The notes below the pieces were generated by a model. That model had not been told where the DNA came from. It searched no databases and saw only the letters and a list, made by a program, of their open reading frames with translations. Shown here piece by piece: positions 25,901 to 39,005 of a stretch of DNA of 64,000 nt. Source of the DNA: Geosiphon pyriformis (lineage: Eukaryota; Glomeromycota; Glomeromycetes; Archaeosporales; Geosiphonaceae); assembly GCA_016748015.1 (NCBI GenBank), contig JAAOMT010000109.1, positions 308,119 to 372,118 on the forward strand, in the 5' to 3' direction. The first letter of the stretch is position 1; each line of letters begins with the position of its first letter. Position numbers and translations under genes: made by a program.

Positions 25901-28900
25901 ATAGGTTTAAGTTAATTTTGACATTTAATATATTGTTCAATTTTTGACTAAAGCTATATTTGAAGATTTTTTAGAAAAAACTTGTTAAAATTGTTTCCAC
26001 AAGCCTGAGAAATAATGCTGAAATGTATTCAAACCTCTATGCAGCAAAAGTTCATTCTATGAGTTGAAAAGCAACATGATAAAACAGGCCTGGTGTATTG
26101 TTTTTAAACCTAATTTAGGGGATCCCTGGATCATGCAGGGATGAGAGTGCAATTTTCCAATTAAAATTCGTAAATCGTAAGCACGTTTTGATTTCTCCGT
26201 TTTTATACTGAAGTTTTTGGCAGATTATATGCCATTGTCTTTTGAACTTTATTTTAATGGAAAGGAAAGTTCCTCAAAATCTTGATATCTGTAATCACCA
26301 ATGCATGAAATGCAAAGCTCATGTAAACTTTCTCTTGCTTTAAAAACATAATAAATAGCTATTTGATGGCTTAGTGATACAAGCTATACCAATGGGCTTT
26401 TATTGTCAAATGTGTTGCCACAAAGATCTCATAAAAATTCTCTGCTCACTGTTACGTTAAAAATCCAGTTTTGTGTGCAGAAAGCTATGCTTGTCTTTGC
26501 TTGGCAAGGTTAAAAAATGATGAAGGGCGAAACTCGAAGAAATAGTTAATCGGCATTATTAAAAAGTAAAATTTCTATCTATAATGAAATTCTTGGCACA
26601 AATTAACCGAAACTCATTTATAGATGATAAAAAACTCAATATATTGAAAAAAGTGAGCGAATGCAAAATAATACCCATAATCTAATAATGAGAAACTTTG
26701 GCATTTGTCGCTTTTGAACGCAAGTTATTTGCCTTACATGAAAGCTTTCAATACTGTGAAAAAGTGAGCTTTGTATATGTGACTAGGTATAATTTTTTTT
26801 CTGATTTTGAAAAATTGGTGCAACTAATTACATGTTTATTTTTGTCATTAAATTTTTTCATTGTTTAGTAAACGTGATTTTACGTGCCACCATAAGGTTC
26901 TGAAGACCCATCTCAATTGCATTGTTAAATGTGCCAAGAAAGCTGTGGCATCTAAGTTGTTTCAAAGCAAATTGAGTTGGAATTCAAGCCATTTTCTCAC
27001 ATAAAAGATTATCGATATTCAATTATTATAAATCTATTTTGCAAATAGCTGCATAACGATGCATTACAATGCAAATTTTCAACTCCAACTTGGTCTAGAC
27101 TAAAGAGGTCATTTCGAAATAAGAATGGGTTATATTGATGCTCTTTTCAAATAAGATTGATGCTCTTTTCAATTGAAATTCAGTAACTACCAGGTTTGAG
27201 AGCTTCCTATGGAATAGCTTTAGTTTTTTATATCATTAAACACACAACAAATTGTTCAATTGAAAGATTTTTTCAAAGTTTTCACTAAAGAAATGATGTC
27301 CCTCTTGAGATTGAAATGTTTATACGCATAACTTTTAAGTATAATAAAAAACAGGCTACAATTGAATGTTTGGAATTTTAGGGACGCTATTGAGAAGCCA
27401 AAAATGGCAGATAGTTGAATGTAGCGTAACCACATGATTATAGGAACTATATTGTACTTAATTCTAATCACTAGTGATACTTCAATTGAATTTTAAGTAT
27501 AAACTTTAATTTTCAATAGATAAATATAAAAAGCATTTTTTTATTCAAGATCTCATGCAAAACCTAAAGACTTACCTGAAAAAATTCATCTATTGTACAA
27601 TTAATACAAGAGATTTGACATGTTTAGATACCTAGAAGATGAATATAATTTTAAAGGATGCTGGGTTTCCTTACAAATTTTTATTTAAAAGTTCAATTAT
27701 AATTTGTTTATTCGTAACATAATAAAGGATTTACCCTACATAACAGGGAAAAAGAATATTCACTTAATAATGGAATTTTAGAGACAGAAAGTCTCTTTGT
27801 TTAATATTAATTTCGGCCTCGAATTGCTGCATAAAATATCTTCTGCATTCAAAGAAGTATCACATGTTGTTTTAAAAAAATATTTTTTTTATTAAAGCAC
27901 GTTTTTATTTTGTAAGGGGAACCACCATCAAATGAGCTCAATGTACATGAAAACATTCACTTTTGATTGTCTCAATGACGATATGAAGGTAGGATCATGA
28001 TACTCATGCTTACATTGCATTTTTTATCTCCTTTCCAAGCAAAATCTGCTGTCGCTTACACAAAGGGATCCCAATCTGCATTGCCTCCAATTTTCAACGA
28101 GTCAAGCTAAAATGAATGCTTGATTAGCAATTATTGAGGAAACTGAATTTACTTTAATAAGGTTTTTTCTTGCATGCAGTAAGGTCCCTCATTGGAACTA
28201 TCACTTTTATCCCTGGTAATTGTTTCAACAAGGTTTTTCCGGTATTTGACTATAGAGTTTATCTGAACCATCTCTGGTCTCACACGAACTCAACAATTCT
28301 CCCCGAATAAGGGACTTAGCCATTCATTGACAAATTTAATTTCAAATATGTCAAAAACTCGCAACATCAATTCATTGTAGATCAAGAATCCCTGGTAAAA
28401 TTCGATACCCGTTGCATGTCACTATATTATAGAAAAAATTTGTTATCTACTTTAAAATCCGCGCATTCAAGTTTTAAAAGTTAATCGTTCAAAAAGAAAA
28501 TTTCTTGGGACAATCTAACACTGGACAATTACCGTTGCTTTGATGCATTTCCCCCTATGAAGTGTCACAGAAATCTTACACGTAATGTCATACGACATTC
28601 ATCCCTGAACCTAAAATTGGTGAAAAAAAAATCTTATACTTTAAAAGCTCTATAAACTTTTATCGACAAAAACCAATCAACTCTGAGCCTTTAAAAAAAG
28701 ATTTACTTTAAAGTTTAAAAATTTCAGAAAATCTTTTAGATATTAAAGCAACGTGAAAACCAATTTTTGGACAACTAGGGGGCAATTATAGGCATTTCAA
28801 ACCGGCTTTTATGAAAATCGTTTTCATCTCGATTACCACACATTCCTCTAAATCACAATTCAAAGTGTCGAGTGGCCAACTTGAATCCTACCCAAAAATA

Positions 28901-31600
28901 CGAAATATAGTAGAAAATTATGTACAGTCCTAATCCATCCCTATGAAATGAAAATATGCTCAATACCTAACTAACTCCGCAAATTCGTATATGGCGCGGT
29001 TTCAATCCTCCGAGAACTCTAAAAAAAAATTCGTTTTTCCGAAGCTTTTCGAACAAAAGCAACACCATATTAAAATTTTCGTTTTCATTCAATTTCGATC
29101 TCGTAGCGTAATTATTTTTTGTGAAAGTATTCCGACTAGAAAATCAATTTAAAATTTAATCTTATTGTTTTTCTTTAGGAATCAGAAGTCCCGTAAGGCG
29201 GAATTTCGTGACTTTGAAATATTGCCCATTGAAAGAGCAAAAGCTTGGTGAAATCGTGGGCATAAATAGTCCATACGTGATTAAAATCAAAGCTTTACTT
29301 TTAATATTTAAACGATCGTTAATGAGTTATATTTATATTTATATGCAAATAAACATTTGAAAAATCGATTTTTTGATTAATTTATCAAAAAAACGATGCC
29401 GGTAAATTTAAAAGATTTTTAATTCTTTAAAATAATTGATATTTGAAAATAATTAAATCTTTTTGCGCCAATTATTATTACTTTAAATGACTTTTTGGCC
29501 TTTGAATCAATACGCTGTAGCTAAATACTAGCAAGCAAATTACTCTTTAATCTGATATATTAATAGACATTTGAATTCCATTCAAAGATCGTCTTTTTCG
29601 GAGTCGATTACTTGAAATTTAACCGAAACAAAAGATCAATGTCATTGATTGTCTGACACCAATCATCTTTTTTTGTTTCTCACACGAATCCACCAAAGAA
29701 CCCATTAGATGTATTGGATTTCTCAGTTCAGCAGAAATAAAAGTAGAAATAATTTGTATTAAGAGGCATATTTCAAAATTTAGGTTTATTGCTACATATA
29801 TTTATTTATTTTTCAATTATTCCTTTTGATAATTTCTTAACCAGACATCTGGTCTATTATTATTTCAATTGATTTTTGAAAATTGTCATCATATTTGGAG
29901 TATTTCATATGTGTAATGATAATTTATCAGGTTTACATAACAATTTTCAACTTAAACTAAAAAAATATAATTATTAATCGCTTTAGAAATCTTTTTTTAA
30001 TTTTTTAATTGTTAATACAATTAAATTAATATTCAAAACCATTTCAAATAAAAAATAATTAAAAGCTTTTGTATTTATATTATTTTGATAAAAAAACTGG
30101 GCAATTAATATTGAGATTAATACAGACCTTATTTTTATGTTAAATATTTTTTATAAAACAATTTCATATTGATAACTTCTTATTTTAAGAAATAAAAAAA
30201 ATTATTCAGATAAATAATAAATTAAATAATTTGTGTGATGTATATAATTCTAAATATTTTAGTGTTGAACTCGAGAAAATTGTGCTTTTGTGTCATTAGA
30301 CAAATATTTAAAATGATATTTTAAACATTGAAGAAATTCAAAAAATTTTCATGAATAAATAGCAATCTTTAACAGAAAAATCATTGAATTTCTAAAACTC
30401 GCTAAGATTCTCAACTTAGACATAAAATCCTCTAAATTCTGGTCAAGTCAAGAAGGGTATGAATTTTAAAAGATAAAAATTTTTAATTTTTTTTAGTTGA
30501 ACTTATTAGTTTTCTATTTGGTAGATCATCATATATAATAAAAATTTAGCCTTTCAATAAGCTACTTTAAGAGAAATTGACACAATGATAATAAACGGTA
30601 ATAAAAACTACAAATTCAGATATGTTTTTATAGATGAATTTATCATTTAGTTCAAAAATTTCATTTTTAAACTTAGATATAATCTATACACTTGACATAA
30701 AAAAGTCACTAGACATTTTATTACTTTCATTATTATAACAAATGACAGCTAATATTTAATATCTTGTAAAATATATGTTAATTTTTAATATTGTTTTGAA
30801 TGAATTGTGACATACTCTCAGATTTTTGTAGATTTTTCTGGCATTAAAACGTCATTCTGATTACATAGAGATTCAAAATAATTTGAAATTTTCGGGCTTT
30901 TACATTTAAATCCATGACAATAAATTACTTTATCAAAGTTGTATATAATTAATTGATTCACTTCTTCAATTAATATAAACAGTTTTATTTCTTTACTTGA
31001 AAATCAATAAAAGATTCTAAATATTGAATGTTTTACCTTCTTTTCTTCATCTATTACTAAAATACAAAATCTTGGTTTATCACTTTAAGCAACATTCAAA
31101 GAAATAATTCAAATAATGAGAACAGCCCACTTTGAAAAATACTTGAAGTGTTTCTTTTGGTTTGATAACAATAAAGCATATCCTGCACTGGGCGTTGTTC
31201 TGATTTTTTCCATGTTGGAATTCGATAAATTCTCATCTTGTAAAGGCTGCAAAACTAGCATGCATTTTTAATGTAATCTCAAAAGAGATTAATAGATTCT
31301 AAATCTGAATTTTTTATTGAGTTTGTGATGCTTGCCAAACTACTACTTATAGATATCAACTTATAAAAAGAATTTGGTGAGAAAATCAGTGTACATATAT
31401 ATGCCAGTTTGTGTAATTTCAAAACAAATGGCAACATTATCTATTTCAATAAATAGTCTGATCTTAATCTTATTTTATGTTAACGGAACAAGTTATTACG
31501 TAAGAGATTTGGGGGTAATTAGAAGTCATTTTTCTTTTATGAATTTTTGGAAATATTAGCTACTCAATTTACAATTATATTCGTCAAAAACCACGTTCTA
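23000..31600. other. Intergenic region, no defensible gene
   Basis: Composition is moderately AT-rich and more mixed than in the LINE blocks on either side. All open frames are short and lack start context, splice partners or motifs. A 31-codon open stretch near 26871-26985 was considered and rejected. Confidence 0.5.
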
Positions 31601-31627
31601 ACGAATTTTAAAATCTAAAGTAACTTA

Positions 31628-32717
31628 TCACAATTCTTGATTACCCATTTCGATTTGATTGCTTTCATTTTGTTGTCGCACATTTTTTGCTTTTGCTTTT
31701 CCCTTTCCCTTTGCTTTAGCACTACCGATATTAACCTGCAATACATATTATGATTAGTCCTAAAAATATCTTTAATATTTGAAACATTAGAAAATACCTT
31801 TGCACTACTCTTCGCTTCTGCGGAAATTGGTTGCTCTTGAGGTCTTTTTGAGGTTTTTGATTTTGGGGTTTTTGGCTTTAGAGGTTTTCTACATTTATTA
31901 TCTATGACAATGATTTCGGGATTCCTGGAACATGTAGATTGTATGCAACGTTTTTCGAGCGTGGTCTTTCCTTTACCCTTTCCTTGGGCTTTAGGTTGTT
32001 GTCCGATATTCACCTGTACTAACAAATGGTTAAATAAAAAATTTGATCGTGAAATTTCTGTTATCTATTTCAATACCTTCGCACTACTCTTTGCCTCTGC
32101 AGAAGTTGGTTGCTGTTGAGGTCTTTTTGGAGCTTTTGCTTTTGAGGTTTTTGCTTTTGGACGTTTTTTACATTCATTATCCAAGACAGTAATTTCGGGA
32201 TTCCTGGAACATGTGGATGGTAGATAACGTTTTTCGAGCATGGTCTTTCCTTTACTTTTTCCTTTGCCCTTTCCTTTGACTTTAGCCTGTTGACCAATAT
32301 TCACCTGTAATTGGGAAAATTTTACAAAAAGTTTATTGGAAAAGATTTGCTCAAAAACTTATGAATTACCCGAAGTCATAATACCTTTGCACTACTTTTT
32401 GCTTCTGCAGAAATTGGTTGCTGTTTTTCTTTCCCAAGCCTTTTTGGTCTTGCAGGTTCAACACCACTGGGTTGTTCATTGACAACGATAATATATGGGA
32501 TTTCTTCCTCTTCGAAACAAGGTCTCGGAGGGCATGGTGGACATGAGACTGGGATATGGGATCTGGCACCGAGATCATCGTTTTCTCGTTTTTGATTAAT
32601 GTTATTTGTAATTGGATTGGTAGTGCCCGAAATGGAATCATTACTGAAAACGATTAGAGATTTAAAGAAAAGAGCTACCGCAATGATAAGAATAAGGAAG
32701 TACTTTTTTGAAATCAT
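31628..32717 (-). CDS. Secreted basic repeat protein, 4 exons
   Basis: Exons are 32717-32385, 32304-32077, 32013-31798 and 31735-31628, giving 294 aa. The three introns (80, 63, 62 bp) are all phase 0 and all have donors AAG|GTATT. Exon 1 starts with a signal peptide (MISKKYFLILIIAVALFF, cleavage perhaps near IVFS-ND). It then has a Cys/Pro patch (SCPPCPPRPC) and ends QQPISAEAKSSAK. Exons 2 (76 codons) and 3 (72 codons) are duplicates: each starts VNIGQQ, has a GKGKGK run, EKR, then STCSRNPEI, and a second Cys, and ends SAEAKSSAK. Exon 4 repeats only the VNIG and GKGKGK start. LEKR resembles a Kex2 protease site, so secreted Cys-pair peptides could be released. Function unknown; an effector or signalling-peptide precursor is inference only. 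Confidence 0.8.
31798..32013 (-). repeat. Duplicated exon unit 2 of secreted protein
   Basis: Exon 3, 72 codons, clearly homologous to exon 2. It lacks four residues of the Lys/Gly tract. It has an additional Cys just after EKR. Confidence 0.8.
32077..32304 (-). repeat. Duplicated exon unit 1 of secreted protein
   Basis: Exon 2 of the secreted repeat gene, a 76-codon unit. The boundaries are CAG|GTG and AAG|GTATT, the same as in the neighbouring unit, so the duplication can add units without shifting the frame. Confidence 0.8.
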
Positions 32718-34200
32718 TTTTGCCAGAGCCTATTTAATTTTTTTAATTTTTTGGTTTGGTTTTTCCTAGTCCGGCTCACTGTATTCGTAAATTAGTGGAA
32801 TTTTAAGAATTCTTTTTATACTTGACTGCTATTTGAAAAATACTAATACCAAATTCATCATCTATGCATATTTGATTTTATCAAATAATCAGCAGTGTTT
32901 TAAACGCAGAAATCTAAAAGTGTAATTAATGCTCTTTGCATTTCGTGTTTTCATCAATATGCTATTATCAGGCAGCTCAAAAAGCCTTGCGATAACTTAG
33001 TTGATATCAAAACCTTGAACCCTGAAATGATGAAAGGATAGAGAAAATTCTGATCTTTAATATGGGTAAAAATTAATTTGATGGAATCACCAGCAAAGTA
33101 AAAAAGATAAAAACTAAAGCGTGACTTTAAATGTCAAAACACAATTTTTACGTTTTCATATTGACACTTAGAAAAGCTATAGACTGCAAAAAAAGCAACT
33201 GGAATTATTAGTATTCTGATATGGAGTTAAATTAAAATGCTGTATTTTTTATAAATTGGAAATTTCAACCCATACTATTTGAGATTTAGCGAATTAACAT
33301 CGTAATATTCAGTAAATCAAGTAAAATGGTCTCGAAGCTTGAGAATTCTAATTGAACTTAAATACTTGTTAATTCATTTAAGGAAATTTCCCAAATCTTT
33401 TCGCAATACTTCACATTTCATAATAGTCTTTGAAACTAATTGATTCTAACTGGACGCTTTTGCACTTGCTGATTCAAAAAAATATTATTTCGAGTCACAA
33501 TAAAATTAAAGTTGAAGATTTATTAGTCTTTTCTTTATATGGTCATTATACATTTTTCATTATATTTTAATTTTTTGTAAAGTGCTATTTGATAAATATC
33601 TTTTTTGTGATTTTCAATAGTTTAGATAATAATAGAAATTTTAAATGTATCAAAGAAAAGTTTTATAAAACCTTAAAAGCCTATTTCTTCAGAAATATAA
33701 TTTTGATTTTGAAATAATCAAAAATATGCCAAGATAAAAATTATGGGAAGAAAATTATTCTGCATAAAATCGTTTCTTTTCAAAAACATTTTTATTAAAA
33801 TATTTTAGGTCACAAAAATTAGTCAAAATGTTTATTTGACTATTAGCAAGGGAAATATTGCATTCCAAAAATGTTTGCGATACCAGTTAAAGAATTATTT
33901 AATGAACGAACTCTTAACTTTATAGGAAACTGCGATGAGTTTCTGGGTACCCACTTCAAAACCTGCAAATCCATTAACCTGTTAACAAATTAATGACTAA
34001 AAATGCTCCCAGCATTCAAAAATGTTACCACAAAAGCCACTTTTTCTTCAGCTTGAGCCTAGTCAAATGATTTTAGGCCATACAACAAAAAATAATACAA
34101 GATATTACTAAGAAAGTTATTGGACAAACTGGTCTTAGCTTTCAAACTTTTTTTAACCTATAAATTTCACTTATTATAAAGACTCTTAGACATAAAACTA
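32718..34200. other. Intergenic, upstream of the secreted-protein gene
   Basis: No open frame of note. The proximal part should hold the promoter of the minus-strand gene, but I cannot point to a defined element. Confidence 0.4.
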
Positions 34201-34960
34201 AACTGGTTTTATAATTAAGAATAAACTACATAACAATTTAAGCCAAATACAGAAACTGCTTATTAAAAAGTGCCTTTTTCAAAACTAAATTGTTAAAAAA
34301 CTTAACATTAAAACATATTTTCTTTAAACTAGACTTAAACTAGCTTTTTTTAAACAAAAAAATACATAAATTTTCCATGTTTTACAATAGAAATAGACAT
34401 GTTTTTATACATAACAAAACATTTCTAATTTTATAATTAATTAGTCTTATCACTATTAACAAAAATATTATTAATTTTAAAAAACTTGCTTGCAATATTT
34501 AAAATAAGTTAAATTACTGTATAACTATTTTCAATTCATATTGTATTATTAATAAAAATACTAGCAACTAAATAAAAAGTTATACTAGATTTAGTTTTAA
34601 CTCTATCAGACTTGGCAACAAATTTAAAATTAATTTAATTTCTTATATTTTTTAATCTTACACAAAAAAAAATTTTTATATCAAAATAAAAATATCTTAT
34701 TTTAATTCAAACTATTATGTATTTTATATTTATTTGATAAATTAAAATCTGTTTTTACTTTACTAATTTTGTTTTAAAAATATGTTTTATAAAACAGATA
34801 TTACCATAAAAATTTTTTTTTATTAATATTATAATATATATATTTGTTAAAATTTTTATTTATTTATAAAATTTAGAAATTATTAATACTTATGTTTTTC
34901 TTTATATATTTAAAACCAACTTAATAAGCATATATTTAATAAATTTAACAACAATTTAAT
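34200..34960 (-). pseudogene. LINE RT-region relic
   Basis: About 34241-34360 aligns by eye with the L1 reverse-transcriptase segment near 41050-41160, and 34550-34760 aligns with the old copy at 47730-47960. Nearly every C or G of the L1 sequence is replaced by T or A, so no frame remains. Minus orientation. Confidence 0.5.
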
Positions 34961-35855
34961 AAAAACTGATTACAATATTTTTATAACTTATTAAAAATAT
35001 TAAATAAACTAACTGTTTTGCTATTTAACAAATTTTTAATAATTATTAGCAATTTTTTTCGGTTTAATTTTTGATATTATATTTAAAAAAGTTTTTTTAT
35101 TATTAAAATGCTTTAAAAATAATATTAATATTGTTACAAATTTGAAATAACATTCAAAAAACATTTTTTTTAATATATTTATTATAATATTATTTATTTT
35201 AAATTTAGTTAAGTCAAACTTTAAAACCAATTTATTTTTTATAATTAATAATCTAAAGTTATTTTTTTAAATAAATATTTTGAATCTTTAAAGTCTTAAA
35301 CAATTTTAAAATTATTTATTTATATAATTACAATATTTGATCTATAAAATCAGTTTTAAAAAATATTTTATAATTAAAAAATACATAATTTTATAAAAGT
35401 TTTTATTTTGATTAAAATTATTCATAATATTTACTGTTTTAACAAAAACAAATTTTTAAATTAATCTTATTATTTAATATTTATAATGTTAAACTTATAT
35501 TTTTAATAATTTTATTAATTTGTATATACTGTTATTAAAAAATTTTATTATTTTTTTTAATGTTATAAATATTAAATTTATTATAAATATTATTGTTAAT
35601 AAAAATAATTAAATTTTTAATAAATTTATAAAAAATGAGACTGATTTTGCACATTGAATCCTTACTTATTTAATTCACTCCTTGAAATTGAAATCTCTTT
35701 TAATTTTAAAACAAATTTTAGTTTTTCTAATAATTAATTAATTTTAAACTAAGCTAATATAAATTTTTTTAAAAAAAGACTTTTTTAGTATATTTAATTA
35801 TAATATTTTTTTAAATTTTAATATTTTTTTTGTTAATATATAGAAACTATCTAAA
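34961..35855. other. Unreadable AT-rich block
   Basis: Almost only A and T, with no long frame and no recognisable motif. It is likely older LINE sequence, but I cannot align it. Confidence 0.4.
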
Positions 35856-35859
35856 TAAG

Positions 35860-36560
35860 TCTAATTAAACATAGCTTATGTGCTTACTATATATAATTAA
35901 TTACTTAAACCAATTAAAACAATACTACATACTTATATAAACTCTTACACTATTACTAATATCTAAAAAAAAACATGCTTTATACAAATTAAAATTAACT
36001 ATAAAAAATTCAACAATATTGAAAAAATGAACAATATTTACTAACAAAAATTTAAACATATTACTTAAAACTATAAAAATTATTTTTATGTTATTAACTA
36101 AACTATTTTTTTTTATATCTGCCCTAAACTTTACTTGAAATAATTACAACTTTTTCTAATGCTTTTTAACTAAATGACAAGAAAAATTAACTATCATTAA
36201 TATTGCTTTCTTTTTATTGCCAAAAAATAAAACTACTTTATTAATCCAGTTCTTAAAAACAAAACTTTTATACAAGATTGTATAAGTATTAATATTTACA
36301 ATTCTAAAAGAAGCATATATATTATCAAAGATAATAATAAAAAACAATCTTTTATTAAAGATCTTTACAGATCTATACAATTCAACAAAATCTTAAAACA
36401 TACAGTGGTTTTTTTTAAGCAAATAAAAACATAATCTAATAATTTAATATTACTATATATTAAGCATAACATATCTTATAAAGTTTTTTTTAAACTGCAA
36501 TTGGTAATTTTTTATAAACAGCTTTTATTAAATAAATTGTTATTAAAAGTTTTTGGTTTT
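35860..36560 (-). pseudogene. LINE ORF2 3' end relic
   Basis: It carries the LINE 3' stem-loop at 35894-35916 (minus) and sequence alignable to the L1 C-terminus: about 36170-36290 corresponds to L1 39205-39350. The stem keeps all seven pairs although most other G/C bases have changed. Confidence 0.55.
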
Positions 36561-36939
36561 TTTTTCTAAATGTTGTTAATATTGAGTTGCTGTTAATCCA
36601 TAATTATTAGAATTTAATAAACTTTTGATAACTGAATTTATTTTCAAATTATCTTTTATAATTTAAATTACTAAATATATAAGTAGAATGGCCAATTTTG
36701 TGCCAATTACTTATATAATTGCTTTATAGTAAAAATCAACTCTTTTTTAAAAATTGTTTGTCTAAAAGCTTACTAAAAATATATATTTACTTTGCAATAA
36801 AAGTGAACTCTTTTACAAGAATTTTGGTTATAAGCTATTTTAATATATATAATAAAAAAAATATAAAAAAATATAAAAAATATAAAAGAAAAAGAATCTT
36901 ATTAAGAAAATTGTTTTCTGTTTAAGTCTGAAATTATTA

Positions 36940-37500
36940 ACAAATTATTAAAATTGATAGCTAATCAATTTCAAAACATTAATTGAAATTTGAGAGATTT
37001 TTAGTACAATTAATTATTGAATTTGTGTTTTTTAAGTATTTAATCTTTATTTAATTTGTATTAAAAGACTTAATTAAAAATAATTCTAAAGTAAAATAAG
37101 ATAATTTTAACTGGAAAAAAATAAAATATCTTTTCTCAAAAAAAAAAGCTTTTTTTCATATAACTTGTTATAATACTAGTCTATGAACTTAAACTTTTTT
37201 TTGCTATAATTTCGATAAACTAAAAATATATTTTGATAAATTACAAGTTATTTTTACAAATTATAAACTATTTTAGTAAACTATTTATTATTTGGTAAAT
37301 TTTTACAAATTTTGACAAATTTTTAAATATTATATAGTTTAAAGTATTGTGTAATTTAATTATTCTAATTTCTATTTATACAAATTAGATTATTATTTAA
37401 TTAGTAATATTTGATAGTTTTAATTAAATAATAAATAATAATTGAAATAATAATAATATATATTAATTAATAATAAAAATTATAAGAATAATTTTATGCT
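36940..37500 (-). repeat. LINE 5' UTR copy (inverted)
   Basis: The reverse complement matches the region before ORF1 of the L2 copy (about 55745-56270), including ATAAAATTAT, an AATAATCTAATTTGTA segment and a run of short units of the type TTTACTAAAATA / AACTTGTAATTTA. It lies next to a LINE 3' end (35860-36560), so this copy has lost its interior or two fragments were joined. Confidence 0.55.
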
Positions 37501-37599
37501 AATTAATAGTAAAAATTTTACTAATAATAATATATAAAGAGCAGTTAAAGTCTTGTTTATAAATTTTAATAATATATAAAAGTTTGAATACCATATTAC

Positions 37600-38280
37600 A
37601 GCAGTAATATCTCAATTTATATTTCAAATTATTGAATTATTCATAACTTTAACCTTAGTGCCAACTTTCTATTAAGCATAACACACAATTTAATAAATAT
37701 TCTGTACAAAATAATAAGCATTTTTTAATACAACTTGGCTATTAACCATAATAAATTATTTACAAACTCCAAAAAAAAGAACTAAACTAAAATATACTGT
37801 ATTATATATAAAAACATTAGCTTTATTATTGCTAGTATTTCTTAAGTAGTCTTTAATCTTTATTTACCTAATTAAAATATTCTTAAATCTGATTAAATTA
37901 ACTATATAACATTTTTTTATCCAATACTTATTTTGAAAATTGGACATATAAAGCTCAAGTTCTAAAACACATACATTTAAAACTACTTGACTGTTAATAT
38001 GTACAATTATTAAGCTAAAAGAAGAGACACATTCTAATATTAAAACAATTGTTTATAGTTCTATCAATATAAAAGATAAAAATCTATGTATCTTAATACT
38101 TATATCTATTCTAATATTAGAAAAATAAACTGCTATATTATTAATAACTTTTGTAGTCTCTAAATATTTTAACAAATTATCTATGTAAATATTAAAAGTA
38201 TTTACTTATAAGTATATAGATGTTTTTAAATATTTGAAAAGCTATGTAAAAAATAAAAGTTTGAACAATTAAAAATAAAA
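37600..38280 (-). pseudogene. LINE RNase H-region relic
   Basis: About 38015-38180 aligns with L1 40110-40280 (the RNase H part of ORF2), with C and G almost fully replaced by T and A. No reading frame survives. Confidence 0.5.
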
Positions 38281-38479
38281 CTAATCTTATTAGAATTGAC
38301 AAAAAAATTACTCATATAAGCAGAAGCCTTTTTAATTAATTATATTTGTGTTTATAAAATTTTTATTATTAATTAAATAATAAGTAATAAAAATTAAAAT
38401 AATATTACAGCTAAAATTTAAAATAACATTAAAATAATAAATAAATAAATTATTTATTAGATTTTATTGTATTTTATTC

Positions 38480-38860
38480 TTTGTTTTTTTTATTTAATTT
38501 ATATTTTTTTTTATGTTTAATAAGTAAAACTTAAATACAATCTAATAAAATATATTAAACCAAATAATCTAAACTAAATATAAATTATGTATTTTCTATA
38601 TATAACTAATTATTTAAACCAGTTAAAACAATATTAAACTTTTATGTAAACAAAAATTCTATTGTTAATACTTAAAAAAAACAGACCAAAAATACATATA
38701 TCAAAACCAATACCAAAAATCTTAGTAATTTTAAGTAATTTAACTACTTTATATAACAAAACAAATAGAAAACTGCAAACAAAGAAAAGTATTAAGCTGT
38801 TTAATAAAATCAAATTCAGTTTTTTATTACAGAATAATATTTAAAACAGAACAGCCATAT
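38480..38860 (-). pseudogene. 5'-truncated LINE 3' end
   Basis: A short copy aligns with the last ~230 bp of L1 ORF2 (39005-39240) plus the 3' UTR. Its stem-loop at 38603-38625 has seven intact pairs. It lies directly downstream of the L1 3' end, giving two LINE tails in tandem. Confidence 0.65.
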
Positions 38861-38974
38861 TTTATTTTATTTTATTTTTTTATTATTATTTAATAAGTGA
38901 GATCCAAACACTATTTAGAACTATACATCAAAGAAATGATTTAAACTAAGCATGAATTATGCGTTTTCTACACG

Positions 38975-38997
38975 TAACCAGCCACTTGAGCCAGTCA
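38975..38997 (-). promoter_or_regulatory. LINE L1 3' UTR stem-loop
   Basis: On the minus strand TGACTGG and CTGGTTA pair over seven positions around the 9-base loop CTCAAGTGG. It lies just after the ORF2 stop. Confidence 0.55.
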
Positions 38998-39005
38998 GGA
39001 CAACA

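Noticed and set aside
26871-26985. Open stretch with Cys/His (SKRDFTCHHKVLKTHLNC) resembling part of a zinc finger
   Set aside because: Only about 31 codons, no second finger, no convincing splice partner on either side.
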